A stretch of 64,000 nucleotides of DNA from Saccharothrix violaceirubra (GCF_014203755.1 NZ_JACHJS010000001.1:5084001-5148000); one strand, 5' to 3'. Positions 1 through 8,789 are shown, counted from the stretch's first letter. Notes: generated by a model from the sequence alone, not told the origin. Program-made: numbers and translations.

Positions 1-52
1 GAATAGGCTGGCCGCAAGCGTCAGACCAGCGACTTCGAGCGAAGGGGGCGAC

Positions 53-1633
53 GTGAGGTTCGGCCTATACCCGGCTTACATCGGCGGCCGGGACGTCTTC
101 GGCGACAACGTCCGGTACGTCCACACGATCTCCGCCCGAGCGCTGCTGACGGATACTTTTCCGGCGCTGCGCGCGAAACAGGATCTCGATCGCGGGCTCG
201 TCACGCCCGACGAGGTCGGCGACATCGCCGTCGGCGCGTGCGTCGTCGCCGACGACCTCCTGGCCGACGCCGCCCTCGAAGCCGCCGCCGGTGCACAGCC
301 GGCCTGGGCGCGCGTGCCGGTCGGGGAGCGCGTCGAGATCGGCCTCCGGATCGCCCGGCGGATCCTGGAGCACCTGGACCCGCTCGTGGAGATCCTGGTC
401 GAGGAGGGCGTGCCGCGGTCGGCGGCGCTGGGCATGGTCGGCGGCATCCCGCACACGAGCTGGAGCGCCGAGACCATCCGGTGGTGCGCCGAGCAGCTCG
501 AGGTCCGCCGCTCCGACGGCAACCGGGACATGATCCTGCGCCGGCTCGCCGACGGCGTCGTCTGCATCAACCCGCCGCAGAACGCGGCCACGCCCAACGC
601 GCTCAACGGCCTCATCGCGCTGCTGTCCGGCAACACGGTCGTCGTCCGCGCGCCGCGCGGCGTGGCGTTGAGCTGTATGTACGCGATGCGCGAAGTGGTC
701 GCGCCAGTGCTGGAGGAGTTCGGGGCACCGCCCGGCACGCTCAACGCGTTCTGCGGTGCGCCCTCCCTCGACAAGTGGCTGGCCAGCGAGCACGTGGACG
801 ACGTCCTGTACTTCGGCGGCAGCCGCAAGGGCCTGGAGTTCGAGCGCGATGCCATCGCGGCCGGCAAGAAGCCGATCCTGGAGCTGGCCGGCAACGACTG
901 CTGCGTGGTGTGGCACGACGCCGACCTGGACGCGGCCGTCGAGACGATCACCCAGTTCTTCCTCAACTCCGGCCAGATCTGCAACGTGCCCAACCAGGTC
1001 GTGGCGCACCCGGCGATCGCCGACGAGCTGATCCGGCGACTGGTCGAGGCGACGCGGGTGATCACGCCCGGCTTCCCCGAGGACCCGGACGTGGTGCTCA
1101 CGCCCGTACTGGGCGCGGACTGGTTCACCGGCTGCCTGGCCGAGGCCCTGACCAAGGGCGCGCGGCTCGTGCACGGCGGACGGCGGCTGGAGGTCGACGG
1201 CACACCGTCGGACACCGGGTACTTCGTCGAGCCCACGATCGTGCGGATCGACGGCCTGCGGGACGCGCGGTCGCTGTCGGTCGTGCGCGACGAGACGTTC
1301 TTCCCGCTGCTGCCGGTCATCGTGCCGGAAGCCGCGTCGGACGAGGACCTCCTGGAGGAGGTGCTGGAGTTCGTCGACGGCAACGCCTACGGCCTGCGCA
1401 ACTCGTTCTGGTCGACCGGGCAGGCGGCGATCGACCGGTTCCTGGCGGCCACGCGCAACGGCGGCAACCTGCGCGTCAACGACTCGCACTCCGGCTTCCT
1501 GCCGTTCCTGCCCAACCAGGGCGGTCCGGGGCTGACCGGCGGCGTGTTCGGCGAGGCCAGCCATCCCATGCTGCGGACCACCCACTACCAGGCCGTCAGC
1601 GTGCTGCGGCCGTCCTCCGAGGAGGGGCGATGA
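53..1633 (+). CDS. Aldehyde dehydrogenase family protein
   Basis: This 526-residue protein is an NAD(P)-dependent aldehyde dehydrogenase, which oxidises an aldehyde to the acid through a cysteine thioester. The catalytic cysteine lies in the GQIC motif (about residue 310) and the general-base glutamate in LELAGND (about residue 277). The family's Asn motif (INPPQNAATPNA) and a C-terminal RDETFFPLLP segment are also present. The GTG start follows a GAAGGGGG ribosome site. The stop overlaps the next gene's start (ATGA), so the two are translationally coupled. With the SRPBCC and monooxygenase genes downstream it forms a small oxidative operon that may begin left of the window. The substrate is unknown. 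Confidence 0.85.
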   Translation: MRFGLYPAYIGGRDVFGDNVRYVHTISARALLTDTFPALRAKQDLDRGLVTPDEVGDIAVGACVVADDLLADAALEAAAGAQPAWARVPVGERVEIGLRIARRILEHLDPLVEILVEEGVPRSAALGMVGGIPHTSWSAETIRWCAEQLEVRRSDGNRDMILRRLADGVVCINPPQNAATPNALNGLIALLSGNTVVVRAPRGVALSCMYAMREVVAPVLEEFGAPPGTLNAFCGAPSLDKWLASEHVDDVLYFGGSRKGLEFERDAIAAGKKPILELAGNDCCVVWHDADLDAAVETITQFFLNSGQICNVPNQVVAHPAIADELIRRLVEATRVITPGFPEDPDVVLTPVLGADWFTGCLAEALTKGARLVHGGRRLEVDGTPSDTGYFVEPTIVRIDGLRDARSLSVVRDETFFPLLPVIVPEAASDEDLLEEVLEFVDGNAYGLRNSFWSTGQAAIDRFLAATRNGGNLRVNDSHSGFLPFLPNQGGPGLTGGVFGEASHPMLRTTHYQAVSVLRPSSEEGR

Positions 1634-2097
1634 CCACCCGGACGCTGCGGGCCGAGGTGCCCGCCACGGCCGCCGAGGTCGTCGCGTTCCTCGAACGCGA
1701 CACCGACTTCCCCACCTACGCGCCCGACCTGGTGTCGGTGAGCGGGCGGGGCGAGTGGGTGCTGGCCTTCCGGGGCGGCACGGCGACGTGGACGCAGGCC
1801 GTCCGCCGGTCGGCCGATCACCCGGACCGGTTGGAGTTCCTCCAGATCGAGGGGGACTTCCAACGACTGATGGGCTCCTGGACCGCGACCGACCTGCCCG
1901 AGGGCGGCAGCGAGGTCGAGTACCGGGTGGACTACGGCACGAGCGTCCCGCACCTGGCGGGCGCGATCGACTCGGCGGTCGGCCGGGTCCTGGTCCGCAC
2001 CGCGCACGCGATCGTCACGGCGATCGGCGGCCGGGCGCGGGTGACCGAGGGCGGCGAGTACGTCACCGACCCGCTGGAACGGCTCCTGCGGCGCTGA
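1630..2097 (+). CDS. SRPBCC (polyketide cyclase/START-like) family protein
   Basis: A 155-residue single-domain protein of the SRPBCC fold, a helix-grip hydrophobic pocket that binds lipids or aromatic ligands. It opens with RAEVPATAAEVVAFLERDTDFPTY, the usual first strand and helix of the family, and has central strands ending in EVEYRVDYG. It overlaps the aldehyde dehydrogenase by four bases and lies 19 bp before a monooxygenase that carries its own SRPBCC domain. It may bind the same ligand that the operon oxidises; that is inference. Confidence 0.75.
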   Translation: MTTRTLRAEVPATAAEVVAFLERDTDFPTYAPDLVSVSGRGEWVLAFRGGTATWTQAVRRSADHPDRLEFLQIEGDFQRLMGSWTATDLPEGGSEVEYRVDYGTSVPHLAGAIDSAVGRVLVRTAHAIVTAIGGRARVTEGGEYVTDPLERLLRR

Positions 2098-2116
2098 ACA
2101 CGAGGAGAGACCGAAG

Positions 2117-3955
2117 ATGGACCGCGTCTGCGTCATCGGAGCAGGTTGGTCGGGGCTTGCCGCCTGCCAGGTGCTCGACGAGCGAGGGATCGCGTTCGAC
2201 TGCTACGAGGCCGGGTCCCAGGTGGGCGGGAACTGGCGCTACCTCAACGACAACGGCCTGTCGTCGTCGTACCGGTCGCTGCACATCAACACGTCGAAGA
2301 AGCTGTCGGAGTACCGCAGTTTCCCCATGCCGGCGGACTACCCGGCCTACCCCGACCACGAGCTGATCGCGCGCTACCTGGACGACTTCGTCGACCACTT
2401 CGGTTTCGGCGACGCGATCTCGCTGCGCACGTTGGTCACGCACGTCGAGCCGGTCGACGGCGGCTGGGCGGTGACGGCCCGCGACCGCGACACCGGCGTC
2501 GAGACCGTGCGCCGGTACCGGGCCGTGCTGGTGGCCAACGGGCACCACTCCGACCCGAAGCTGCCCGACTTCCCGGGCGCGGACACGTTCACCGGCACGC
2601 AGATCCACTCGCACCACTACAAGGTGCCCGACGAGTACGCCGGCAAGCGCGTGCTCGTCGTGGGGTTCGGCAACTCCGCGTCGGACATCGCGGTGGAGAC
2701 GTCGGGTGTGGCCGCGCGCACGCTGCTGTCCACGCGGCGCGGCGGGTACGTGTTCCCCAAGTTCATGTTCGGCAAGGCCAGCGACGACCTGATCAACCCG
2801 TTCCTCACCACGGTGCTGCCGCGCGAGGTCCAGCGCTGGATCATGGCCGGGCTGCTGCGGTTGACGATCGGCAAGGTGACCGACTTCGGCCTGCCCGTGC
2901 CGGGGCACCGGCTGTTCAACTCGCACCCGACGGTGTCGGAGACGTTGCTGCCCAAGCTCGGGCACGGCGACATCGCGGTGAAGCCGAACGTCGAGCGGCT
3001 GGCGGGCGACACCGTGCACTTCACGGACGGCAGCAGCGAGGTCGTCGACTCGGTGATCTACTGCACCGGGTACCGCGTGGGGTTCCCGTTCCTGGACCCG
3101 TCGGTGATCGCGCCGACGGACAACGACGTGTCGCTGTACCACCGGGTCGTGGACCCACGCCACCCCGGCCTGTACTTCATCGGCCTGTTCCAGCCGTTGG
3201 GCGCGACGACCGTGCTCGCCGAGGCGCAGTCGCACTGGGTCGCGGACCTGTTGCAGGGCAGCGCCGCGCTGCCGCCGCCGGCCGAGATGGACCGGGAGAT
3301 CAAGCGGTACAAGGAGAACCTGGCCAAGCGGTACGTGACGTCCCAGCGGCACACCATGCAGGTGGACCACTACCCGTACCTGGCCGAGCTGCGCGGTGCG
3401 CGCAAGCACGGCGCACGACTGGCGCGCAAGGGCGCACTGCCCGCCGGGTACCGGCCGGAGGAGGTGTCGATCACGATCGACGCACCGCCGGAGCTGGTGT
3501 GGGACCTGGTCAGCGACGTGACGCGGATGGGCGAGTGGAGCCCGGAGTGCCGCAAGTGCACGTGGCGCGGCCCGGAGCGGGGCGTGGGCGCGCGGTTCAC
3601 CGGCGTCAACCGGCGCGGTTGGGTCAAGTGGGTGACGTCGAACCTGGTCGAGGAGTCCGAGCGCGGCCGGTCGTTCGCGTTCCACACCACGACCAACGGC
3701 GTGCGGTGGAGCTACCGGTTCGAGCCGGACGGCAACGGCGGCACGGTCCTGACCGAGCGGTGGGACGTGTCCGGGCAGAGCCGGGGGCAGCGCAAGCGCA
3801 CGGCGTCGTTCGCGAACATGGTGCTGGGCGGGCACGACGTGCACACGCGCGAACTCCGTGACGGGATCCACCAGACGTTGACCCGGGTCAAGGCGGCGGC
3901 CGAGGAGTCGGCCGCCGAGCGGCCGACCGCGGTGTTGGCGGACTCGGCGGCGTGA
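2117..3955 (+). CDS. Flavin-containing monooxygenase fused to a C-terminal SRPBCC domain
   Basis: 612 residues. Residues 1 to about 440 form a class B flavoprotein monooxygenase: FAD motif GAGWSGLAA near the N-terminus, FMO signature FTGTQIHSHHYK (about residue 155), and NADPH motif GFGNSASDIA (about residue 182). From about residue 450 (VSITIDAPPELVWDLV) to 580 the chain becomes an SRPBCC domain with a WSPEC segment and typical alternating strands. Ordinary FMO-family enzymes end before this, so the C-terminal third is an addition. Placing an oxygenase and a ligand-binding pocket in one chain, beside a free SRPBCC protein, suggests a hydrophobic substrate. Start chosen from the GAGGAGAG ribosome site. 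Confidence 0.85.
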   Translation: MDRVCVIGAGWSGLAACQVLDERGIAFDCYEAGSQVGGNWRYLNDNGLSSSYRSLHINTSKKLSEYRSFPMPADYPAYPDHELIARYLDDFVDHFGFGDAISLRTLVTHVEPVDGGWAVTARDRDTGVETVRRYRAVLVANGHHSDPKLPDFPGADTFTGTQIHSHHYKVPDEYAGKRVLVVGFGNSASDIAVETSGVAARTLLSTRRGGYVFPKFMFGKASDDLINPFLTTVLPREVQRWIMAGLLRLTIGKVTDFGLPVPGHRLFNSHPTVSETLLPKLGHGDIAVKPNVERLAGDTVHFTDGSSEVVDSVIYCTGYRVGFPFLDPSVIAPTDNDVSLYHRVVDPRHPGLYFIGLFQPLGATTVLAEAQSHWVADLLQGSAALPPPAEMDREIKRYKENLAKRYVTSQRHTMQVDHYPYLAELRGARKHGARLARKGALPAGYRPEEVSITIDAPPELVWDLVSDVTRMGEWSPECRKCTWRGPERGVGARFTGVNRRGWVKWVTSNLVEESERGRSFAFHTTTNGVRWSYRFEPDGNGGTVLTERWDVSGQSRGQRKRTASFANMVLGGHDVHTRELRDGIHQTLTRVKAAAEESAAERPTAVLADSAA

Positions 3956-4051
3956 AGGGCGTGCGGCGTCGACGCGGGTCGTCGGCGCCGCACTGCCGAC
4001 GGGTGTGCCGATGGGACACTCGGGGAAAGGTTCTGCGGAAAGGGTTGGGAC

Positions 4052-4627
4052 ATGGCGGACACCGCGCTGCGCTGCGAGACGATCGAGGAGTTCACCGACT
4101 GGATGGAGGCGAACCACGAATCGTCGACCGAGGTGTGGGTGGCACTGCCGAAGAAGGGCACGCCCGTGCCGTCGATCACCCGGTCGGAGGCATTGGACGT
4201 CGCGCTGTGCTACGGCTGGATCGACGGCAAGGCGTACTCCGGGGACGTGCCGGACGGGTGGTGGGCCCAGCGGTTCTCGCCGCGGCGCAAGCGCAGCCCG
4301 TGGTCGAAGATCAACTGTGGTCGGGTCGAGGAGCTGATCGCGGAGGGCCGCATGCGCCCGCCCGGTCTGGCACAGGTGGACCAGGCCAAGGAGGACGGCC
4401 GCTGGGGTGCCGCGTACGCGCCGCAGAGCACCGCCGAGGTGCCCGCCGACCTGCGGGCGGCGTTGGACGCCTCGCCGGTGGCCGCCGAGAGGTTCGACGC
4501 CCTGAGTCGCAGCAACCGGTACCAGATCCTGCTGAACGTGGAGAAGGCCGTGAAGCCGGAGACGCGGGCGCGGCGCATCGCCAACTACGTCCTGAAGTTG
4601 GCTTCGGACGGTCCTTTCCGGGCGTGA
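4052..4627 (+). CDS. YdeI/OmpD-associated family protein
   Basis: A 191-residue protein of the YdeI/OmpD-associated family. Recognisable segments are the N-terminal FTDWMEANHESSTEVWVALPKK, the SEALDVALCYGWIDG block, the RRKRSPWSKIN block and a C-terminal SRSNRYQILLNVEKAVKPETRARRI helix. The biochemical role of the family is not established; members are often annotated as stress or bacteriocin-protection proteins. The gene is preceded by AAAGGGTTGGG and seems monocistronic. Confidence 0.8.
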   Translation: MADTALRCETIEEFTDWMEANHESSTEVWVALPKKGTPVPSITRSEALDVALCYGWIDGKAYSGDVPDGWWAQRFSPRRKRSPWSKINCGRVEELIAEGRMRPPGLAQVDQAKEDGRWGAAYAPQSTAEVPADLRAALDASPVAAERFDALSRSNRYQILLNVEKAVKPETRARRIANYVLKLASDGPFRA

Positions 4628-4651
4628 CCGGCGTCGGGTAGCGTGCGGATC

Positions 4652-4743
4652 ATGGTGAGTCCCGAGTCGGACGAGTCGGGGGCTTTCGGTCACGCCGTCA
4701 GCCCCTAGGACCGCTCGAACGCGCCCCGGGGGCGGGCGGTGGT
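4652..4743 (+). promoter_or_regulatory. Candidate translation attenuator: 18-codon leader peptide and hairpins before the MFS gene
   Basis: An ATG at 4652 opens an 18-codon frame, MVSPESDESGAFGHAVSP, ending in TAG at 4706-4708. Its distal codons contain GGGGCT (4679-4684) pairing with AGCCCC (4700-4705). A second stem CGCCCC/GGGGCG follows at 4722-4734. A short peptide overlapping alternative stems before a drug-exporter gene fits ribosome-mediated attenuation, as known for chloramphenicol and macrolide resistance genes. The assignment is inference. Confidence 0.4.
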
Positions 4744-4829
4744 GACGAGACGACCTCTTCGGCCTCTCCTCACCTCGGAGTCCTCCCTTTCCCGCATCGC
4801 TGTACCTGCTCGCCCTGGCCGTCTTCGCC

Positions 4830-5969
4830 ATGGGCACCTCGGAGTTCATGCTCGCCGGGTTCCTGCCGGACCTCGCCGGGGACCTGCACGTCACCGTCGG
4901 CACGGCCGGCACGCTCACCACCGCGTTCGCGGTCGGCATGGTCGTCGGCGCACCGCTCGTGGCCGTACTCGCCCGCCGGTGGTCGGGTCGGGTGCTGCCC
5001 GGATTCGTGCTGGTGTTCCTGGCGACCCACGTCGTGGGCGCGACCACCTCGTCGTTCGCGGTGCTGTTCGCGACCAGGGTGGTCGCGGCGCTCGCGTACG
5101 CGGGATTCCTCGCCGTGGCGCTGACGACCGCGACCGGACTGGTCCCACCCGACCGGACGGGCCGTGCCCTCGCGGTGTTGCTGTCGGGCACCACCCTGGC
5201 GACGGTCGTCGGCGTGCCCGGAGGGGCGGTGCTCGGCGCGCTGTCCGGGTGGCGGTCCGCGTTCTGGGTCGTCACGCTGCTGTGCGTCCCGGCGGCGGTG
5301 GGCGTTCTCACCGGACGCCCCGCGCGAACCGCACCCGCGGCACGACCGGCCCTGCGCTCGGAGTTCGCCCTGCTCGGACGTCCGCGACTTGCCCTGGCCA
5401 TGCTGCTCGGCGCCTTGGTGAACGCGGCGACGTTCGGCGGCTTCACCTTCCTGGCACCGGTCGTGACCGACACCGCCGGACTGGACGGACTGTGGGTACC
5501 TGTCGTCCTGATGCTCTTCGGCGTCGGGTCCTTCTTCGGCGTCACGGCCGCGGGCCGGCTGTCCGAGCGGCACCGCGACCGGGTCCTCGCGGTCGGCGGC
5601 CCCCTGCTGTCGCTCGGGTGGGCCGCCCTGGCACTACTGGCGGACGAGTCGGTCGCCCTCATGATCCTGGTGCCCGTCCAGGGCGCCCTGTCGTTCGCCG
5701 TGGGCGGCGTGCTGATCACGCGGGTGGTGCACGAGGCTTCCGGGGCGCCGACCCTGGCCGGCGCCTACGCGACCGCCGCGCTCAACGTCGGCGCCGCCGT
5801 CGGGCCGCTGGTGGCGGCGGGCACGTCGGGAACCCGGGGACCGCTCTGGGCGAGCGTGGCTTTGGTCGCCTTGGCGTCGCTCATCGCGTTCGCCGCGCGG
5901 AACGTCCTTACCGCACGGGAAGCCCACGACGCAGGGTCCGGAGAAAGGCGTCGAACCCGCCGTCGGTGA
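4830..5969 (+). CDS. MFS drug exporter (Cmx/CmrA-like), N-terminus uncertain
   Basis: A 12-helix major facilitator of the chloramphenicol-exporter type. FAMGTSEFMLAGFLPDLAGDL in the first helix and the following AGTLTTAFAVGMVVGAPL are typical. Homology-like sequence (ASLYLLALAVF) extends upstream of the first ATG to about 4791, but an in-frame TGA at 4743 and no ATG/GTG/TTG between leave no conventional start there. A CTG at 4800, a frameshift from the overlapping GTG frame at 4739, or the ATG at 4830 (losing half of helix 1) are the options. The 3' end overlaps the convergent DUF397 gene by 62 bp. Substrate unknown. Confidence 0.75.
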   Translation: MGTSEFMLAGFLPDLAGDLHVTVGTAGTLTTAFAVGMVVGAPLVAVLARRWSGRVLPGFVLVFLATHVVGATTSSFAVLFATRVVAALAYAGFLAVALTTATGLVPPDRTGRALAVLLSGTTLATVVGVPGGAVLGALSGWRSAFWVVTLLCVPAAVGVLTGRPARTAPAARPALRSEFALLGRPRLALAMLLGALVNAATFGGFTFLAPVVTDTAGLDGLWVPVVLMLFGVGSFFGVTAAGRLSERHRDRVLAVGGPLLSLGWAALALLADESVALMILVPVQGALSFAVGGVLITRVVHEASGAPTLAGAYATAALNVGAAVGPLVAAGTSGTRGPLWASVALVALASLIAFAARNVLTAREAHDAGSGERRRTRRR

Positions 5970-6099
5970 AGGACAGCTCACGCTTGTCCGGGTCCTTCGA
6001 GTCCCGGATCGCGCGGACGCCCAGCGTGGCGGCGACCTCGACGCACTGTTCGGGGTTGCCCACGCTGTGGCTGGACTTGCGCCATCGTCCGTCGTTCAT
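5908..6099 (-). CDS. DUF397 domain protein
   Basis: A 63-residue protein with the DUF397 pattern: WRKSSHS near the N-terminus, a CVEVAAT strand, VRAIRDSKDP and a final LSFTDGGFDAFL block. In actinomycetes such proteins are encoded directly downstream of Scr1/XRE regulators with a DUF5753 domain, as here, and are thought to be their partners. Only 12 bp separate it from the regulator stop codon, so the two are cotranscribed. Confidence 0.85.
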   Translation of the reverse strand: MNDGRWRKSSHSVGNPEQCVEVAATLGVRAIRDSKDPDKRELSFTDGGFDAFLRTLRRGLPVR

Positions 6100-6111
6100 C
6101 CTCGTGCCCTT

Positions 6112-6975
6112 TCAGCGCTTGTGGTTCAGGTCGTACTTCTCGGCGATGGCCGCGGCACAACGCATCAGCACCCGCCGCGCGTCGTCGCCCTCGGCCGCGA
6201 CCGTCCACAGGGAGTCGGCGAGTTTGTGGTAGGTGGCGAGGTCGACGGGCGAGTCGGTGTCGATCTCGCTGTCGACGGTCTCGACGAGGACGCGGTGGCC
6301 CACGATCCAGAAGCCGTTGGTCGGCACGCTCGGGAGCACGGTGTCGAGCGGAATGATGCCGAAGCGGACGGCGGCCAGGCCGATCAGCGCGAGGAGCCGG
6401 TCGATCTGGGCGAGCATGACGTCGGGCGGGCACACGAAGTAGCGCAACGCCGATTCGCACATCAGGAGTTCGATGCTCTTGGTGCTGTCGTACAGGACAC
6501 GCTGGCGTTCGAGGCGGATGCGGACGGCTTCATCGGTGTCCGGCGGGGTTTCCTGCAACTCCGCTGCGGTGACGAAGACGTGGCGGGCATATTCGGCGAT
6601 CTGCACGAGCCCGGGGACGACCATGAGTTCGAAGGCGCGAATCCTGGTCGCGGCACCCTCGACCTCGACGCTGTACCGCTGGCGGTCGCCGTGCCCCTTG
6701 CGCAGCCGGTTCTTCCAGGAGTTGGTCTCGATGCGCATGCCGCGCAACTCGTCCCGCATCCGGGTGGCGACCGGTGCCGGCGCCTCGACCGCGTCGAGCC
6801 ACGCCGCGACATCGGCATCCGTCGGGTCCTGCCGGTTGTTCTCGATCTTCGAGACCTTCGACGGGTGCCAGCCGAGCCTGTCGGCGAACTCCTTGCCGTT
6901 GAGGCCGGCTCCAATGCGGAGGAACCGCAGTTCGTCGGCGAACTCGACTCGACGCTTGTCCGGCGTGCTGCTCAC
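6112..6975 (-). CDS. XRE-family regulator with DUF5753 domain (Scr1 type)
   Basis: 287 residues. An N-terminal helix-turn-helix (GLNGKEFADRLGWHPSKVSKIENNR, about residues 25-50) is followed by a DUF5753 region (PGLVQIAEYARHVF to the C-terminus). This is the regulator of the widespread actinobacterial XRE/DUF397 cassette; some members influence development or antibiotic production. GTG start at 6975. Upstream lies the broken DUF6879-type gene, downstream DUF397. Confidence 0.85.
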   Translation of the reverse strand: MSSTPDKRRVEFADELRFLRIGAGLNGKEFADRLGWHPSKVSKIENNRQDPTDADVAAWLDAVEAPAPVATRMRDELRGMRIETNSWKNRLRKGHGDRQRYSVEVEGAATRIRAFELMVVPGLVQIAEYARHVFVTAAELQETPPDTDEAVRIRLERQRVLYDSTKSIELLMCESALRYFVCPPDVMLAQIDRLLALIGLAAVRFGIIPLDTVLPSVPTNGFWIVGHRVLVETVDSEIDTDSPVDLATYHKLADSLWTVAAEGDDARRVLMRCAAAIAEKYDLNHKR

Positions 6976-6991
6976 GGTCTCCTCTTGATGG

Positions 6992-7350
6992 CTATCGCGA
7001 TACGTACCGCTCGAACGCGACCGAATGCCGCCACGCCCGGTCGCGGTGGTGCCTGTACCGCGCCACCGTAGCCGGATCGGTCACGATCTCCGCACCGTCG
7101 AGCCCCGTCGGGGTGAAGCGCAGGATCGCCAGTCGTTCGTCGTCGAACAGCCAGAAGTCGTGTTCGGGCAGGTCGAGCCCCTGGGCCAGGGCTTGCGGAA
7201 GCACTCGGATGATCTCCCCGGCGTGGCGGCGGGGGCCTCGGGGTCGGTGACGACGGAACCTTGGACCACGTAGGTGTCCCGGTCGGTCAGGTAGAGGTTC
7301 GGGCAGGACCCGGTATTGCCCGTCGAGCCCAGGAAGGTCAACTTCGACAC
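6992..7350 (-). pseudogene. Frameshifted chimera of a small cassette protein and the C-terminus of a DUF6879 protein
   Basis: From GTG 7350 the frame reads as the small protein often found in these cassettes (GSTGNTGSCPNLYLTDRDTYVVQG). After about 45 codons the recognisable sequence moves to another frame, where GTG 7204 opens DLPEHDFWLFDDERLAILRF and a VARYRHHRDRAW block, which is the C-terminal part of DUF6879 proteins. The usual N-terminal 100 residues of DUF6879 are absent. The simplest reading is an internal deletion that fused the two neighbouring genes out of frame. The 70-residue remnant at 6992-7204 could still be translated. Confidence 0.55.
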
Positions 7351-7564
7351 GAGGTCGTCGGCGACGACATCCACATCGCCGTCGGGCGCCAGGAGATCGA
7401 CCTCGTGCTCACCCCACGAGCCACGCGGGAACCGCTGAGCCGCCGCACGGACGCCTTGAATGCCCCGGCCGCGCCCGACTCCCCTGACGCCGTGGACGAC
7501 TGCGCCGACCACTCGACAATCCGACCCTGATCGGGAAACACCCGTCCGGACCGAGGACGTCGGC

Positions 7565-7873
7565 ATGTCATCACGACAGTTCAGATGGCTTCCCCACGAG
7601 GGACACCGGCACGCCGTTCAGACCGACCTGGTGGCGGGGAGGGGAGGCACGACCCTGTGCGGACTCGCGGTCACGGCCCCGACCCACCCGCCACCGAGGT
7701 ACCCCGACGGGTGTCGGCCCACCTGCGCGTTGTGCGATGCCGCGTGGCGACGTGCCGAAGGAATCCCGATACGCGCGGAAGGTCGACCTTCCGCGAAGTC
7801 CGTAGCGGACGCGCGAGGAAAGCCGCCCCGAGAGTCGGAATCGAAGCGACCCCATCCGCGACAATCCCCCTAG
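7565..7873 (+). CDS. Small zinc-finger protein (zf-HC3-like)
   Basis: 102 residues from ATG 7565 (an open frame extends further upstream without similarity). The pattern RWLPHEGHRHAV, then TLCG, then CRPTCALCDAAWR matches the small His/Cys zinc-finger proteins common in Pseudonocardiales. The C-terminal 35 residues are basic and low in complexity. Its stop overlaps the 3' end of the convergent SARP gene by 4 bp. Function unknown. Confidence 0.6.
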   Translation: MSSRQFRWLPHEGHRHAVQTDLVAGRGGTTLCGLAVTAPTHPPPRYPDGCRPTCALCDAAWRRAEGIPIRAEGRPSAKSVADARGKPPRESESKRPHPRQSP

Positions 7874-8598
7874 AGCAACGAAAGGTGCAAGGAACGCAGC
7901 CGAGACGACGGTTCGACGCCCAGCTCGCGGACCAAAGTGGTGCGCAACGTCCGATAAGCCTCAAGTGCCTGGAACTGGCGGCCCGAACGCGCCAACGCGG
8001 TCATGTGGTGGGCGCACAGGTTCTCGTTCAGCGGGTGGCGGGCGGTCAGCACGGCCAGTTCGCTCAACAGCACGTGGTGCCGCCCGCACCGCAGCTCGGC
8101 GTCGATCCGACACTCCACTGTGGACAGTCGGCTGTCCTCCAGCCTGGTCACCTCGATGGACAGCGAGTCCCCCGTGGGCACGTCCACCAGGGCCGGTCCG
8201 CGCCACAGGTCCAACGCCGCCCGGAAGTGGTGGGCCGCGGTCTCGTGGTCGGCGCGCTCGACGGCCTCCCGCCCCGCCTCCACCAGGCGTTCGTAGTCGG
8301 CCACGTCGACCGCCGTCGACGGCACGTCCAGCACGTAGCCGCCGAAACGCGTACCCAACGCGTCGCACCCGGCGTCGCGCATCAACCGGCGCAGCTGCTT
8401 CACATAAGTCTGAAGCGTGGCGTGCGCGCTGCGCGGCGGCCGGTCCCCCCACAGTTCCGCGAACAGCGTCGGCACCGGCACGACCCGGCCCGCACGCACC
8501 GCCAGCAGCGCGAACACCTGACGCGGCTTCGCCGCGGACGGCAGCACGGAACGGTGGTGCTCGGTCGCCTCCAACATGCCCAGAACCCTGATCTCCAT
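7870..8598 (-). CDS. Stand-alone SARP (AfsR/BTAD) regulator of the RiPP locus
   Basis: 242 residues beginning MEIRVLGMLEA. The N-terminal OmpR-type winged helix (KPRQVFALLAVRAGRVVPV, LWGDRPPRSAHATLQTYVKQLRR) is followed by a bacterial transcriptional activation domain (VADYERLVEAGREA to LGVEPSSRLR). ATG 8598 was chosen over an in-frame upstream codon because GGAGGAACGGCG precedes it. SARPs activate antibiotic clusters by binding direct repeats near the -35 region. This one is divergent from the candidate precursor gene, so that gene and its operon are its likely target. Confidence 0.88.
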   Translation of the reverse strand: MEIRVLGMLEATEHHRSVLPSAAKPRQVFALLAVRAGRVVPVPTLFAELWGDRPPRSAHATLQTYVKQLRRLMRDAGCDALGTRFGGYVLDVPSTAVDVADYERLVEAGREAVERADHETAAHHFRAALDLWRGPALVDVPTGDSLSIEVTRLEDSRLSTVECRIDAELRCGRHHVLLSELAVLTARHPLNENLCAHHMTALARSGRQFQALEAYRTLRTTLVRELGVEPSSRLRSLHLSLL

Positions 8599-8789
8599 CG
8601 CCGTTCCTCCCCTCGGCACCCGTTCGAGCCAAGTGGACCCCACGAACGGGCCGGCGCCCCAGTGGGCGGCACACCAGTCGGGGGTGAAAATCTCATGTCC
8701 GCTCCCGTTACGGCCGCACTACCGGCGACTTCGCCCGGCTCAGCAGAATTCCGACCATCAGATCACGGGCCGCCACCCGAGGAGCCGAG
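8599..8789. promoter_or_regulatory. Divergent promoter region, SARP / RiPP precursor
   Basis: The 191 bp between the SARP start and the precursor start must hold both promoters and any SARP heptamer repeats. A strong ribosome site GAGGAGCCGAG precedes the precursor ATG. I could not identify -35/-10 boxes with confidence. Confidence 0.4.

Noticed and set aside
2063..5719. Long minus-strand open frame opposite the monooxygenase, YdeI and MFS genes
   Set aside because: Composition is antisense-type, without recognisable motifs, and it covers three well-supported plus-strand genes.
7351..7564. Protein-coding gene on either strand between the cassette remnant and the zinc-finger gene
   Set aside because: Open frames exist on both strands but have no motif, convincing start or family resemblance.
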